64,000 nucleotides of DNA from contig NC_016457.1 of assembly GCF_000226115.1 (NCBI RefSeq), forward strand, positions 2,852,001 through 2,916,000, read 5' to 3'. The position numbers and the translations under genes were made by a program. The notes beneath the pieces were generated by a model. The model was given only the letters and a program-made list of their open reading frames with translations. It searched no databases and had not been told where the DNA came from. Shown one piece after another: positions 47,051-57,362 of the stretch (the first letter of the stretch is position 1; each line of letters starts with the position of its first letter). This stretch comes from Thermothielavioides terrestris NRRL 8126 (Eukaryota; Ascomycota; Sordariomycetes; Sordariales; Chaetomiaceae).

Positions 47051-48770
47051 TCACGCGTGGATGGCCTGCTGGACATGCGGATAGACCTGCACCATGCGGT
47101 GGTACAGATCCGGGTGGTCGCGGATCATGACCTCCGGGTCCCAGGCGGCGGCGACGAAGATGGCGTCGATGCCGCTGCTGATCGGGGTCGTGAAGACGTT
47201 GCAGATCTGCAGGCCGATGAGGAACGCGAAGGCCACCACGACGGGCGTGTAGCCGCCGGCGGCGTTGTACGCCGGGCGCGTGAACACCATGTACAGGTAT
47301 GCCAGCAGCGCGCACGCGTAGCCCACGAAGGTGGCGCCCATCCCGAGCACGGGTCCGATCAGGCATTCGTTGATGAGCGCGTCGATGCCGCGGTCTTTGA
47401 TCATCCTGGGCAGGTGGGATACGGGGGGTTAACACCTGTAAAATTGGGAAGTGGTGGTTGGGTAGGTAGGTAGAAAGCTCACCTCCATGTGTCCTTGGCT
47501 GCCGGGATGTACGCCTTTCCGTACAAGGCGATGTGCGAGAATGCGTAGCGGTTGAGGAACTGAACGGCCCAGTCGAGGATCCAGATCAGGCACCCGACGA
47601 TGCAGTAGAGGATGGTGCCCAAAATGTCGCCCTCGGACGCGGCCTGCTGCTGCGCCACCGACGCCAGCTGCCGCAGGAAGTTGATGATGGCGACCACCAG
47701 GCTGCCCAGGCTGATGCTGCCGAAGCTGTAGGTCAGCGACCGCCTGAGCGCGCCGCGGGTGACCCTGGTCGGGTAGTTGCGCGAGTTGAAGTACCACGAC
47801 CCGTACACGCCGGAGATGGTCGTGTGGATGGTGTTCTTGAGCCACTCGGAGATCCAGTACGCCGCGAAGGTGATGAACGCGATCAGGCCGGCCACCTTGG
47901 CCGTGCTGCACCCGCCGGCCCCCTGGCGGCAGGCCGGGTTGTTCGCGCCCGGCTCGTACTTGACGTAGACGCTGACCAGCGTGACCGAGAACCATCCGGC
48001 GAAGGCGGTGGCCAGCAGGCCGCCGACGGCGCTGACGAGGTAGACGTGGCCGAAGCGGTTGGCGACGTCCATGGCGGTCTGCAGCATCAGCACGCTGAAG
48101 GGGATGCGGCGGCGCCAGCTGAGGAAGCAGACGGCCATGAAGACGGAGAAGACCAGGAACACGACGCCGCCCGAGTAGTAGCGCCGCGTGAGCATGTAGA
48201 TGGCCGTCACGAAGCCGAGGACGACGTTGAGGATGCCCGTCACCCACACGAACTGCTTGGTGAACGTGCGGGCGAGCCACATGTAGGCGTAGCTGAGCAC
48301 GATGGCGGTCAGGAGGACCCAGAGGAAGAGGTAGATGGTGTGCGTGGTCAGGCCGAAGGTGTTGAGCTGGCCGTTGAGCGCCCCCGAGTTCTCGCGCCGC
48401 GTCGCGGCTGAGAGAAATCAGCACCTTGAACGTGCATGCTTAGCGTGTAAGTATCTCGTGCGAGGGACGAACCGTAGCCCTGGATGGAGATGGCCGACAC
48501 TACGACGAAGCCGGCGCAGGTGGCCAGGAAGAGGAGGCCGGCCCACACATCGTTCCACTTCGGCTTCTGGATGGCGAACACTTCATCGTAACTCGGCGGC
48601 GGTCCCTTGGGTTCTGCTTGCGGAGGAGGAGGAGGATAGGCGGGAGGCGCGTGCTGGCCGTCGTTTGCCGGCCCATTGTTGTTGTAGTAGTAGAAGGGGC
48701 CGCCTTGCTGTGGCGGAGGGGGCTGTTGTTGGTTGTAGTAGTTGGCGGCGCCGCCGCCGTAGGTGGCCAT
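47051..48770 (-). CDS. PNS1: PNS1, choline transporter-like membrane protein
   Basis: A plasma-membrane protein of the CTL/SLC44 family; yeast Pns1 is the fungal reference and its substrate is not proven. Exons on the minus strand are 48770-48473, 48407-47483 and 47405-47051, giving 525 aa. The N-terminal 80 residues are Gln/Tyr/Pro-rich and cytoplasmic, with PPPSYDEVF and PKWNDVWAGLLFL leading into the first span. About nine to ten hydrophobic spans follow. The family's conserved core is clear: YGSWYF, LGSLVVAIINFLR, FNRYAFSHIALYGKAYIPAAKDTW and, across the last intron, the tail with VGYACALLAYLY. The C terminus ends VQQAIHA. Confidence 0.93.
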
Positions 48771-49226
48771 TCTGACGCCTAAAGCAGCCGCGGGCAGGTT
48801 CTCGATGTGATTATCCCTGGCTTCACCCTCTGAGCCCAGAGCTGTCCGTTGAAAGTCTGGAAAGGATGGAAAGCGAGGGTGGAACGCCAAACCGGAATGG
48901 AAACAAGGCCAATCAAAGGTTTATTACAGGCTCTAACCGCAACGATGCCAGATGAAGCTGTCGCACAAGCGGTGTACAGACAGAAGATTCGACGAGCCGT
49001 CTTGCGCCCTGACGCCTTCGTTACGTCACTGGAACGGTGTTGACGGCGAGACCCGCGCCAAGCCGAGCCGATCGTCGTTACTGACGGCCCGGACCAAACG
49101 CATCTCGGCAGGCTCTGAAAACTACCGTTAGTTTAATTCGACGGTCTCTTGTATCCCGTAATGATAGGCTGCGCATCTTCCTCCCGCTCTATCAGGCAAG
49201 GATGGTCAGCTCCAAATCTCTTCACA
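48771..49226. other. Upstream of PNS1
   Basis: Contains the PNS1 promoter on the minus strand and, at its right edge, the pre-insertion 3' flank of the kinase gene. No other gene seen. Confidence 0.5.
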
Positions 49227-49235
49227 CTCCGGCAG

Positions 49236-49615
49236 GGTGGACGTTAAAGAGGTCCCGCCAAGACTAATTTCGGCCAATTGTCGGCTATGTTTTTACAACG
49301 TTATTACATAGCCACCATCGCCAAGGCGTTTGCTCTATCGCCAAGGGTTAGTTCGCCAGGGGTGCGGGGGGCGGCGCCAACCCCCCGCTAGTTAGGGCTT
49401 AGGTTAAGGTTAGGATGCAGGTTATAGCTAGGGTACGGGTTATCCTCGTTTTCTTTTTTTTTTGATTTGGTTGAGTTTTTGTAAAGTTGTTGCAACGAGT
49501 CTTTGCGATTGTTCGTTGTTGATGTTGCTCGAAGTCGTCGCGGCCTGCCGATTTGTAATTACTTGTATGCGGCAGTCTCCGAAATTAGTCTTGGCGGGAC
49601 CTCTTTAACGACGAC
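49236..49615. mobile_element. MITE-like inverted-repeat element, copy 2
   Basis: A 380-bp copy of the element at 1060-1465, with the same inverted ends (GTTAAAGAGGTCCCGCC), the same order of hairpin, G/C block, TTAGGG-like stretch and T tract, but many base differences. A perfect 9-bp direct repeat CTCCGGCAG flanks it (49227-49235 and 49616-49624). Its right end carries the last codons and stop of the kinase gene, read on the minus strand. The internal hairpin (49283-49290 with 49306-49313) is kept although its bases differ from copy 1. Confidence 0.88.
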
Positions 49616-51182
49616 CTCCGGCAGCGCCCACGTCCGCATCCACTCCGTTTGCAGCACCTCCTTGGCGCTCGGCCGATCCCCCGGCCTGAACTGCAGCATC
49701 CACCGCACCATGGCAGCAAACGCCTCCCTCTCCTTCTCATCCAGCGTTGCCATGCCCTTGTCGCGTCGCGGCTCCTGTATCCACTGCTCAAACCGGCGTT
49801 CCCACGACCAGACACATCGGCCCTCGACCGGCGTCGCATTTTCCGCAAAGTACTTGGACCGCGCTTCCCATTTGTCCCACCACTCGTCGGGTAAGGGCCC
49901 AAGCACGTCGATCTGCTGGGCCGTGACGTCGTCTTCCGTCGCGAGCAGGACGTCAAAGAGCGACCTGTGTGCGAGCAGAGACCAGATGGTGCATCCCAGG
50001 CTCCAGATGTCCGAGGGGAACGAGAGGGGCGTGGAAGGCTCGAACCGGGCTTCCGGCGGCCGGAGCTCAAGCGGCGTGTGAGACTTGTATCTTTGCTCGC
50101 TCGACGGACGAAAGGCGACGCCGAAGTCTGCGAGAACCAGTTTCGCATCGCAGAGGCGGATCCTTTCGCATCGGTCGCCGAGCCACACGGGCGGGACGCC
50201 ATGTGAAGGGACGCCGGGCGGGAGCGGGTTTCCGTCTCGTCGGACCACGGGTTCCGGTTCAGGCGCTCCATATTTCTCGTACAATTGCTCTGCCGAGAGG
50301 CTGTCGAGACCGGCGGGGAGCTGAAGCAAGATGTTACCGAGGTGAAGGTCTGTTGTTTGCATGAGTCAGGGTCTGATATAGCGGGCATGAATGTAGGCAA
50401 GTTTATAGACGGGAACGGCCTCTTGCAACGTCTAATAGGTCGAAATGCAATACCCGGCCCTCAAAAAAAAAAAAAAAAAAGGAAAAGAGAAAAGAAGAAA
50501 CACAAAAAAAAAAAGGAAAAAAGAAAAAGAAGAAAAAACAAAGAAAAAGAAAAGGGGGAGGAGAGAACGAAAGATGCAAGGTTGCAAACTCACCTCCATG
50601 GACCACCCCTCGCTCATGAATATGAGCGACAGCGAGGGCGAGCTGAGCCGCCAGCGACCTAGCAACATCCAATTGGAAGAGGCGGCAGATCGAAGCCTCC
50701 TTTGCATCAGCAAGACTGCATCTCGCCGGGGCAGTCGCACAACAGAGATGCGTGCCGTTGGGACCTTGGACGTCGAACCGGTCGAGAATGGTAGGAGTCA
50801 ATGCCTCTTCACGCCGCCCAGCTTTCCCATGCGCGGGATCGTTCAAGTGAGAGAGAATGCCGATTTCACGCCGGCTCGCGTCGGCGGTGCACACCTTGAT
50901 GGCGACGTACTTTGACAGTCGCTCGTCGCGGGCCAGCCATATCGTGGAGAACGTCCCGTGACCGAGCTTGTGGACGATTCGGTACCGTCCATGGAAGCGA
51001 TCGCCGATGTCTACCGGGTGGTATCCCCCCGGTTGATAATACTCGAGCCTCTCGACGTCCTCAAGAGGACGGTAGAGAAAACGTGGCTGGGACAGCGTCG
51101 AGTAAGCTACATGCGGCAAAACGACGGTAGAGCAAACTGCGCGGCTGTGACATGTCAGAGCGCGGGATGGCAGGGAAGCCAT
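49559..51182 (-). CDS. SRPK-like protein kinase
   Basis: Exons on the minus strand are 51182-50594 and 50349-49559, giving 459 aa. SRPK kinases phosphorylate Arg/Ser-rich splicing proteins. Visible motifs in order are YYQPGGYHPVDIGD and the glycine loop LGHGTFSTIW, then VAIKV, the catalytic loop HGDLHLGN (Asp197 is created exactly at the exon junction), LADFG and a RPPE activation-segment end, and DIWSLGC. HGD replaces the usual HRD, as is common in this group. The 244-nt intron holds a long pyrimidine tract on the coding strand. The last 18 residues (VVVKEVPPRLISETAAYK) and the stop come from the inserted element. The uninterrupted gene would have ended a few residues after ALPE. Confidence 0.9.
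50460..50568. repeat. Purine tract within the kinase intron
   Basis: Almost entirely A and G on the plus strand (A runs mixed with GAAAAG), so T/C-rich in the kinase transcript. It occupies about half of the intron. Confidence 0.8.
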
Positions 51183-51556
51183 GGCAGGAGGAGACGGTTG
51201 CTGCGAGGTTGACTTCCTCGGTAAAGAGCAACTGCAGAGAAGCCAGCGGCGCAGCCTGATGCGGAAAACCCGCCCCACTTCTCCGTCAGGGGCATTCAGA
51301 CGACCGTTTTCATGTTCCGGTCCTCTTCCGGGAGAAATGTTGTTGGACGCCAGCGGGCTCAAGAGCTGAGGGCCCGAGCGGTGTGGCATCATGCTCACAA
51401 GTACTACCGTCGAATCATATAGTGAGGCCCGGCAGCTCGCTGCAACAGCGCCAACTCACAGACTCACTGCCGCTCCTGCAACGCATCATCAGTAGCATTC
51501 GATATCAGCTCTATTTTATCTGTCATATGTTCTCACCCCACATACCCATCTTCCCT
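51183..51556. other. Between kinase 5' end and GluRS 3' end
   Basis: Holds the kinase promoter and the 3' end of the downstream-oriented glutamyl-tRNA synthetase gene. Nothing else seen. Confidence 0.5.
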
Positions 51557-53535
51557 CTATTTCGGCCCCGTCTTGCCCGTCGGGATGCAGAACAGCACCA
51601 GGCGCTTGCCCTTGGGCCCCTCCTCGCCGTCCTTCCAGTCGCCGAGCCCCTTGTCGACGCGGTAGTAGCCGCGCCGCTCGAGCTGGATGATGTCGTCCTT
51701 CTTCAGGTGCGCCGCCGCCTCGTCGCACCACGCGTCCTCCATCGTCTCGGTCACGGGCGTCAAAAAGTCCTCCATGTTGTCCTCCTCCTGCAGGACGTCC
51801 TTGGTGATGAGGTAGTCAAAGTCCCACAGCTCGGCCGGCACCAGCTTCTGTCCCTGCGCGGCGAGCCAGGTGATCTTCTTCTCGGTCGACTTGACGTCGC
51901 CCGCCAGGTTGAGCTCGCAGGTGAGGCTCGGGATCGGGTCGCCGGGGGCGATCTGGCGCACGAAGGCGTTGCCCCAGGCCATGAGGGTGATCTCCTCGCC
52001 GTCCTTGAAGCTCTTGGCGTCGGCCTGGTCCAGGAGGAGCTCGGATGCGAAGACGACCTGCTTGGTGCCCACCTCCCTGTTCTTGGGGTGCTTCGGCTTG
52101 ACCGCGGAGTAAGGCTCCGCCGGCGCTCCACTCCCGGTGACGGTCACCTTGACCGCGTCCTTCTGCAGGACGGCCGTGTGACGCGGGGCGATCGGATCGA
52201 TCTCCTTCTTGTTGCTCGCCCAGAAGGTCGTCCAGTCCATGGTGACCACGTTCCGGCTGGGGCCCTGCTTGATGATGAAGTCGCGCAGCGCCGGGATGGT
52301 CATGCCCCTCCTGCGCACGCCCCGGATCGTGGGCATGCGCGGGTCGTCCCAGCCCCAGACCCTGCCGGTTTCGACCAGCTTGGCAAGCTTGCGCTTGGAC
52401 AGGAAGGTCCTGATGAAGTTCATGCGGGCGAAGTCCCACATGTAGACCTGCCGCAGCTTCAGCGTATCCAGGAACCACTGGTACTGCGGGTTTCGGTCGG
52501 TGTACTCGGTCGACCTCAGCGCGTGGGTCACGCCCTCGTAGCTGTCAACGACGGGGCAGGCGAAGTCGTACATGGGGTACATCTTCCACTTGGTGCCGGT
52601 CCGGTGGTGCGGCGTCTCGACGTTGCACCGGTAGATGACCGGGTCTCTCATGGCCTTGTTCGGGTTATCGACCGAGATCTTGGCGCGGATGCAGTTCCGG
52701 AGGCCCTCCTCGGAACCCTGCTTCATCTCCTCGAAGATGCGCAGGTTCTCCTCGACGCTCCTGTCGCGGCGCTTGGACGCGATGCCCTTGAAGCGCTGGT
52801 CGCGCATCGTGTCCTGGTCGGTATCGTCGGCATAGGCATGGCCCTCCTTGATCAGCCGGACGCACATTTCGTACAGGTAGTCGAAATAGTCCGACGTGTA
52901 AGAGAGCGTGTCGGGCTTGATGCCCATCAGCGCGAGATCCTCGATGATGGCGTCCTGGTACTCCTCCTTCTCCTTGGACGGGTTGGTGTCATCGAGGCGC
53001 AGACGCAGCGTCCCGTTGTAGGCTTGGTGAGCGAAGTAGTCGCTGAGGAGTGCGGCCTTGGCGTGTCCGATGTGCAAGTATCCCCTGGCCGCTTTGTCAG
53101 TTGTTGAACATGCCGGGTCCGGCGAGAGGTCCGGGATGTGGCTCACGAGGGCTCGGGTAGGAATCTCGTCACGACTCCCTTGTCGGCGTTCTGCAGAGCT
53201 AGCGCATAGTTCCCGCCGGCCTTGCTCGCCGCGGCAACCTTGGCCTTGGCCGCCGCATCCTTTGCCTTCACCTCAGCTTGGATTTCGGGGTGGTTCTCCT
53301 CGATGAAGTTGAACCAGCGGGCGAGGTTGACCAGGCTGCCGCGCTTGATAAACGAAACGGCAGCACGGTTGCCACGAAGTGCCAGCCAAATTTTCGTGTC
53401 GATGTCGCCAAGCGTGTAGCCATCGAGGTAAGTGCGGAGGATCAGGTGCTTGTCGAGCGCCTGCAGGTGGGGCTCGATCTGGCGAAAATCGCCCGTGAGG
53501 AGGGCCTCCAGGGGCTTGAGCTCGTCCAGCTTCAT
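51557..53535 (-). CDS. Cytosolic glutamyl-tRNA synthetase
   Basis: Charges tRNA-Glu with glutamate; a class I synthetase. Exons on the minus strand are 53535-53147 and 53084-51557, giving 638 aa. The 62-nt intron falls inside the nucleotide-binding motif; splicing makes [20 protein letters not shown] with the HIGH signature at residues 134-137. The N-terminal ~125 residues match the GST-like C-terminal part of the fungal enzyme (LRGNRAAVSFIKRGSLVNLARW). The KMSKS counterpart is LSKRKLAKL. The anticodon-binding beta-barrels end VLFCIPTGKTGPK. I chose the ATG at 53535 because the frame above it holds a stop; the N-terminal GST part is then shorter than in yeast, so an extra upstream exon is possible. 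Confidence 0.92.
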
Positions 53536-53931
53536 TATTTCGTGCGCTGTTGGCGGAGGTGCAGGACAGTACGCTGCGGAACGGGAGAGTCGGACGGTGT
53601 TCACGGTTCCTCCGTCCAATTTCGCCGGCTTGAGTCACTTGGTCTTGAATGCCTGCAAAAGTTTGGAGGGGTTAGTGGCCCAGGAACATCCCCTCAATGG
53701 CGGGGCAGCAAAACCCCGGTTTCGCCGGGCGGTGAGTGCCGACCCTGGTCCGAAACCTGAACCCCTGTCGATGGCTCTGTCGCTTTCAGCGCCTGGGATT
53801 CCAGGCTCCAAAAATGCTGCCGCTCTGGCCCAACTTTTTTCTGAGGAACTGCAACACCAGTCAATTGCACGGTCTGGCGCCGAGTCCGCGACACTGCGTG
53901 GCCTCGCGTTTCGACCCCGGCGTTCCGCACG
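53536..53931. promoter_or_regulatory. Divergent promoter, GluRS and mitochondrial uL1
   Basis: 396 bp between two divergent translation genes. On the minus strand a CTAAC and TTTTGCAG near 53650-53670 look like the end of an intron in the 5' leader of the synthetase gene. Confidence 0.5.
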
Positions 53932-54904
53932 ATGGCTTCCCTCAACCAGTGCGTTGCTTCGCTAGCACGGCTGAGCCTTGCCGCGCCGGCCAGGCCGACC
54001 GTGTCCTCGACAGTACCCAGATTCCTCCTGCCGTCGGCGGCGGCGCCTTTGGTCCGGCATGCGTCTGGCGGCGGCGGCATGCGCAAGCGGCCCGTAAAGA
54101 AGAAGAGGACCTACAAGACCTACCGCTCCTACGACCTGTCGGCGGCACAACAGTACTCGCTCTGTGACGCCATGAGGCATGTTCAATCCCAAGCAGTCCC
54201 GCTGTCCCGCTCCTCCTTCCGACGCTAACTCTCTTCGCAGGTATCTCCGTGCTTTCGAAGTCGGCCGGCCGCCCAACGTCGTCAAGTACGAGCTCGCCGT
54301 CAAGTTGAAAGCACACAAGGGTGGTCCGGTTATCCGAAACCGCGTCCGCCTGCCGTTCGCCACCAAGCAGGACACGCGCATTGGTGTCATCTGCCCCGAG
54401 GACAGCCCGCTGGCGGCCGAGGCAAAGGAGCTTGGTGCCGTCGCCGTGGGAGAAGAGAGCCTGTTCGAGAGCATCCGGCAAGGCAACATCCCGTTCAACA
54501 AGTTGATCTGCCACGTGGACAGCGTTGATGCGCTGAAGAAGGCCAACCTAGGCCGGATTCTCGGCCCGAAAGGGCTGATGCCCAACCCAAAAACCAGGAC
54601 CATCACGAGGGACCTCAAGACTACCATGAACGAGCTCATCGGTGCAGAGGAATACAAGGAACGCGACGGTGTGGTGAGGATAGCAATCGGCCAGCTGGGT
54701 TTCACGCCGCAGATGTTGTCTGCCAACGTCAAGACGTTCATGTCTCTCTTGAAGGAGGACATCAACAACTCGGACGAGAATCACCCGAAAGCGCTGGACG
54801 AAGTCGTGCTGAGCTCGACTAACGGCCCAGGTTTTAGCTTAAATGGCGAATTCCTACCCACCGACGCGGCGATCAAGCCCGAGGACCTGCAATCCGTCAT
54901 GTAG
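53932..54904 (+). CDS. MRPL1: Mitochondrial large-subunit ribosomal protein uL1m
   Basis: Binds 23S-type rRNA at the L1 stalk of the mitoribosome. Exons are 53932-54176 and 54241-54904 (302 aa). The N terminus MASLNQCVASLARLSLAA is a typical mitochondrial targeting sequence. RPVKKKRTYKTYRSYDLS follows, then the uL1 fold, with RILGPKGLMPNPKTRT being the family signature. The intron uses a GC donor (AG|GCATGT) and CGCAG acceptor, because only this gives the conserved DAMRYLRAFEVGR and keeps frame; no GT choice nearby does. It is divergent from glutamyl-tRNA synthetase. Confidence 0.93.
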
Positions 54905-54994
54905 CATTCCTGTATCATAGATGTATGTTGTGTACCATAATCTCATGAAAACAAAGCGTGTCGGATGGCTTGGAATCGGATTCTGATTGTGATT

Positions 54995-56068
54995 TCATTG
55001 GTGACGTGATTTCTCCTTCAACACCCTGACCGCGTCGGCCTGCGCGTCGAGGACCCTGTATATGCCCAGGTATCTGAGCACACGCCCCTGTCCCTTCGGC
55101 CCGGCCCTGCGCGCCTCTTTGAGTGCCGTGCTCAAGTCGAGCAATATAGTGTTGCGGCACCGCGCCATCCTCTCCTCCATCCGTTTTACGAACGGCAGGT
55201 CCCGACCAATCGAGTTGGCAAGCCCTTCTATCAAGACATACTCTCTCGCCATCGCGGCCAGCTTCGACGGGCTGCTGCTCACGAACCCAACGCCTCCACC
55301 ATCCTCCTCTGTCTCCTCATCGTCCTCATCACTCCCGACGGAGTCAAGGTCCTCCGCCCAGTAATCATCATCCTCCTCCTCCTCCTCTTCATCCTTATGC
55401 CCCTTGCCATCCTCACCCCCATGCCCCACCTTCTTACCCTTCCCCTTCCCTTTACCGACGCTCTCAACCAAAAGCCTCCCCTCCAGCGCGCTCACCCTCT
55501 CCTCCAGCTCCAACATGCGCCTGCCCAGCTCGACCGCGCCCTTGACCTCCCCGAGCTCGCGGTTGACCCGGGCGACCTCGAGCCTGCGCTCGCGGACGCG
55601 CGCCTGCAGCTCCTCGACGGCGCGCCGGAAGCCCAGCAGGGCGACGCGCACGTCCTCGACGCGCTCCTCGCCGCCGCGCAGCTCGCCGCCGAGCCCGAGG
55701 AAGGCGGCGTAGTTGGCGTTGACCAGCTCCAGCAGCTCCGCGCTGATGGCCGCGCTGCGGTCGCGCAGCTCCGCCCGCAGGTCCTCCAGCGTCTGGTGCC
55801 GCGCCGCCGGCCCGCCCGTGTGCAGCGCCGAGAGGTAGGCCGCCGCGTCGAAGTCGGGGGCGAGGAAGTCCGCGCGGGAGAGCGCGGCCGGGAAGGGGAG
55901 CGGGGTGTCTTCGTCTGACTCCTCCTCATCGTGGTCGTCGTCGTCGTCGCGGGGGGAGGCGTATATGTCGGTGCGGGAGGAAGAGGGGTTGTATTCTGAG
56001 TGGGAGAGCACGTTGGAGGCTGATGAGGGTGGGCGGGAGCGCGGGGAGAGGACGTTGAGGTGGGACAT
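54995..56068 (-). CDS. COG2: COG2, conserved oligomeric Golgi complex subunit 2
   Basis: COG tethers vesicles for retrograde transport within the Golgi; COG2 is in lobe A. This is a single-exon gene of 357 aa; the ATG at 56066-56068 (MSHLNVLSPRSRP) is the first in frame. After a Ser- and Asp-rich start, the family motif LPFPAALSRADFLAPDFDA and a coiled coil (LEDLRAELRDRSAAISAELL, LNR-type heptads to about residue 200) match the COG2 N-terminal domain. A Lys/Gly stretch and a very acidic stretch (EEEEEDDDYWAEDLDS) separate it from the C-terminal helical part ending KEKSRHQ. The length suits short fungal COG2 proteins. Confidence 0.85.
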   Translation of the reverse strand: MSHLNVLSPRSRPPSSASNVLSHSEYNPSSSRTDIYASPRDDDDDHDEEESDEDTPLPFPAALSRADFLAPDFDAAAYLSALHTGGPAARHQTLEDLRAELRDRSAAISAELLELVNANYAAFLGLGGELRGGEERVEDVRVALLGFRRAVEELQARVRERRLEVARVNRELGEVKGAVELGRRMLELEERVSALEGRLLVESVGKGKGKGKKVGHGGEDGKGHKDEEEEEEDDDYWAEDLDSVGSDEDDEETEEDGGGVGFVSSSPSKLAAMAREYVLIEGLANSIGRDLPFVKRMEERMARCRNTILLDLSTALKEARRAGPKGQGRVLRYLGIYRVLDAQADAVRVLKEKSRHQ

Positions 56069-57362
56069 GGTGACGCCGGGTAGAGTTGCTTGGCGGACTA
56101 GAGGCAATTGGGTCGTGAGCGAACACTGGCAGCCATTCGACTGTGATAGAGGTCTGCCGTCTGTCTTGGAAAGGGGTGCAGGAAGGCTGATGCGCTTCTT
56201 GATGTGCTGATCAAGTTACTGTGCTGCTGCTTGAATGGCAGCAGGTGGCTCTTGGCGCTGATGGTCCGTGCGTGGTACGTTTTCTGTAGCCCAGTTCTCT
56301 GCCCATCAGATGCTCCGTGGGGGTGATGTTCAACCGTTTGGCTTCGGCTAGCGCATTGAAGCACTCGCTTTTGTAGCAGTACTGTGTATGATTGTTAGCC
56401 GAGACGCGCAAGCAGATGCGTGGACTTCCGCAGCTTCAAAGATCAGCAGCCCGCAAATGCGTCGAGGCCTTGGGGCGGCAGCTTGATGTTCTCCTTCCAG
56501 TCAATGGTAGTACGAGTCCTCTTGCCTACTCGTCTCCTCGGAGTTCACCCCCGGGGCGGGTATCTGGGCTCAGGCCTTGGAGTCATAACCTTTTGAGCCC
56601 GCTCCGAGCTCGCTCGAATGATTCGAATGATTCGGAGATGTACCATTCCGTGCGACGGATGCAGGATTGGCCCCCGCCTGGCCCCACTAATCCCGTCAAG
56701 GAACGGCGCTTGCTTATAATCTTATCAATCAATCAGTGGAGCATCAGCACCATCTCCATCTCGTCTCTGCCGAAGGATAGCCGTGGGTGGCCTTAGTTAC
56801 TCTCCTGGGCCACGCATCCGGCCTCGCTGCCGAAATTTTCCTTGTCGCCGTTCCTCGGTCGGAACTCGAAGGTGCTTCTTCATTGACGCGTTCCACGCCC
56901 AGGGATGTGCAGCACCTTCTCAATCTTCAATTCTTCATCCCTTCAAAGTTTTCGCCCACTGGCACTGCGTTTTTTCAGGGCCCCTCTTAATCGGCACGAC
57001 GGCAACGCTCCAGTCACAACATCAAAACCTCCTGGCTTCTGAGCTGATCCCAATTCTTTCGTGGGACCAAGCCTTCTTTCCAGGCCCAACCGCGCGGGGT
57101 TTTCTGCTTGCTCATCCTGCGGCCATCGCATGCAGCATTCCGAGCATCCAGCCTCATCCCACTGGCGTTATCTGGGAACCGGCCACCACTTGTTCTCATT
57201 CAAAGACATTGTTTTGAGAACTACCGGTTCCTCAATCGGGAAAGCTCTGCCGTCAAGCACAGATACAGTGCGGCATTAGAATTACGCTGCAGAGTGGCGG
57301 CGAATTGGAGCCAGTCAACGACGACCTCCTCCGCGGCTGAGGCTGATCTCGCGTGTCTCGGC
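56069..57362. other. Intergenic between divergent COG2 and hapX
   Basis: Divergent promoter space of COG2 (minus) and hapX (plus); the right part is likely a long hapX 5' leader. A GATA core (TTATCT near 57168) is present, the core bound by iron-responsive SreA-type factors, but the full extended site is not met. Confidence 0.4.

Noticed and set aside
51383..53107. 574-codon plus-strand frame opposite glutamyl-tRNA synthetase
   Set aside because: Antisense shadow; the minus strand has the HIGH and KMSKS-type motifs.
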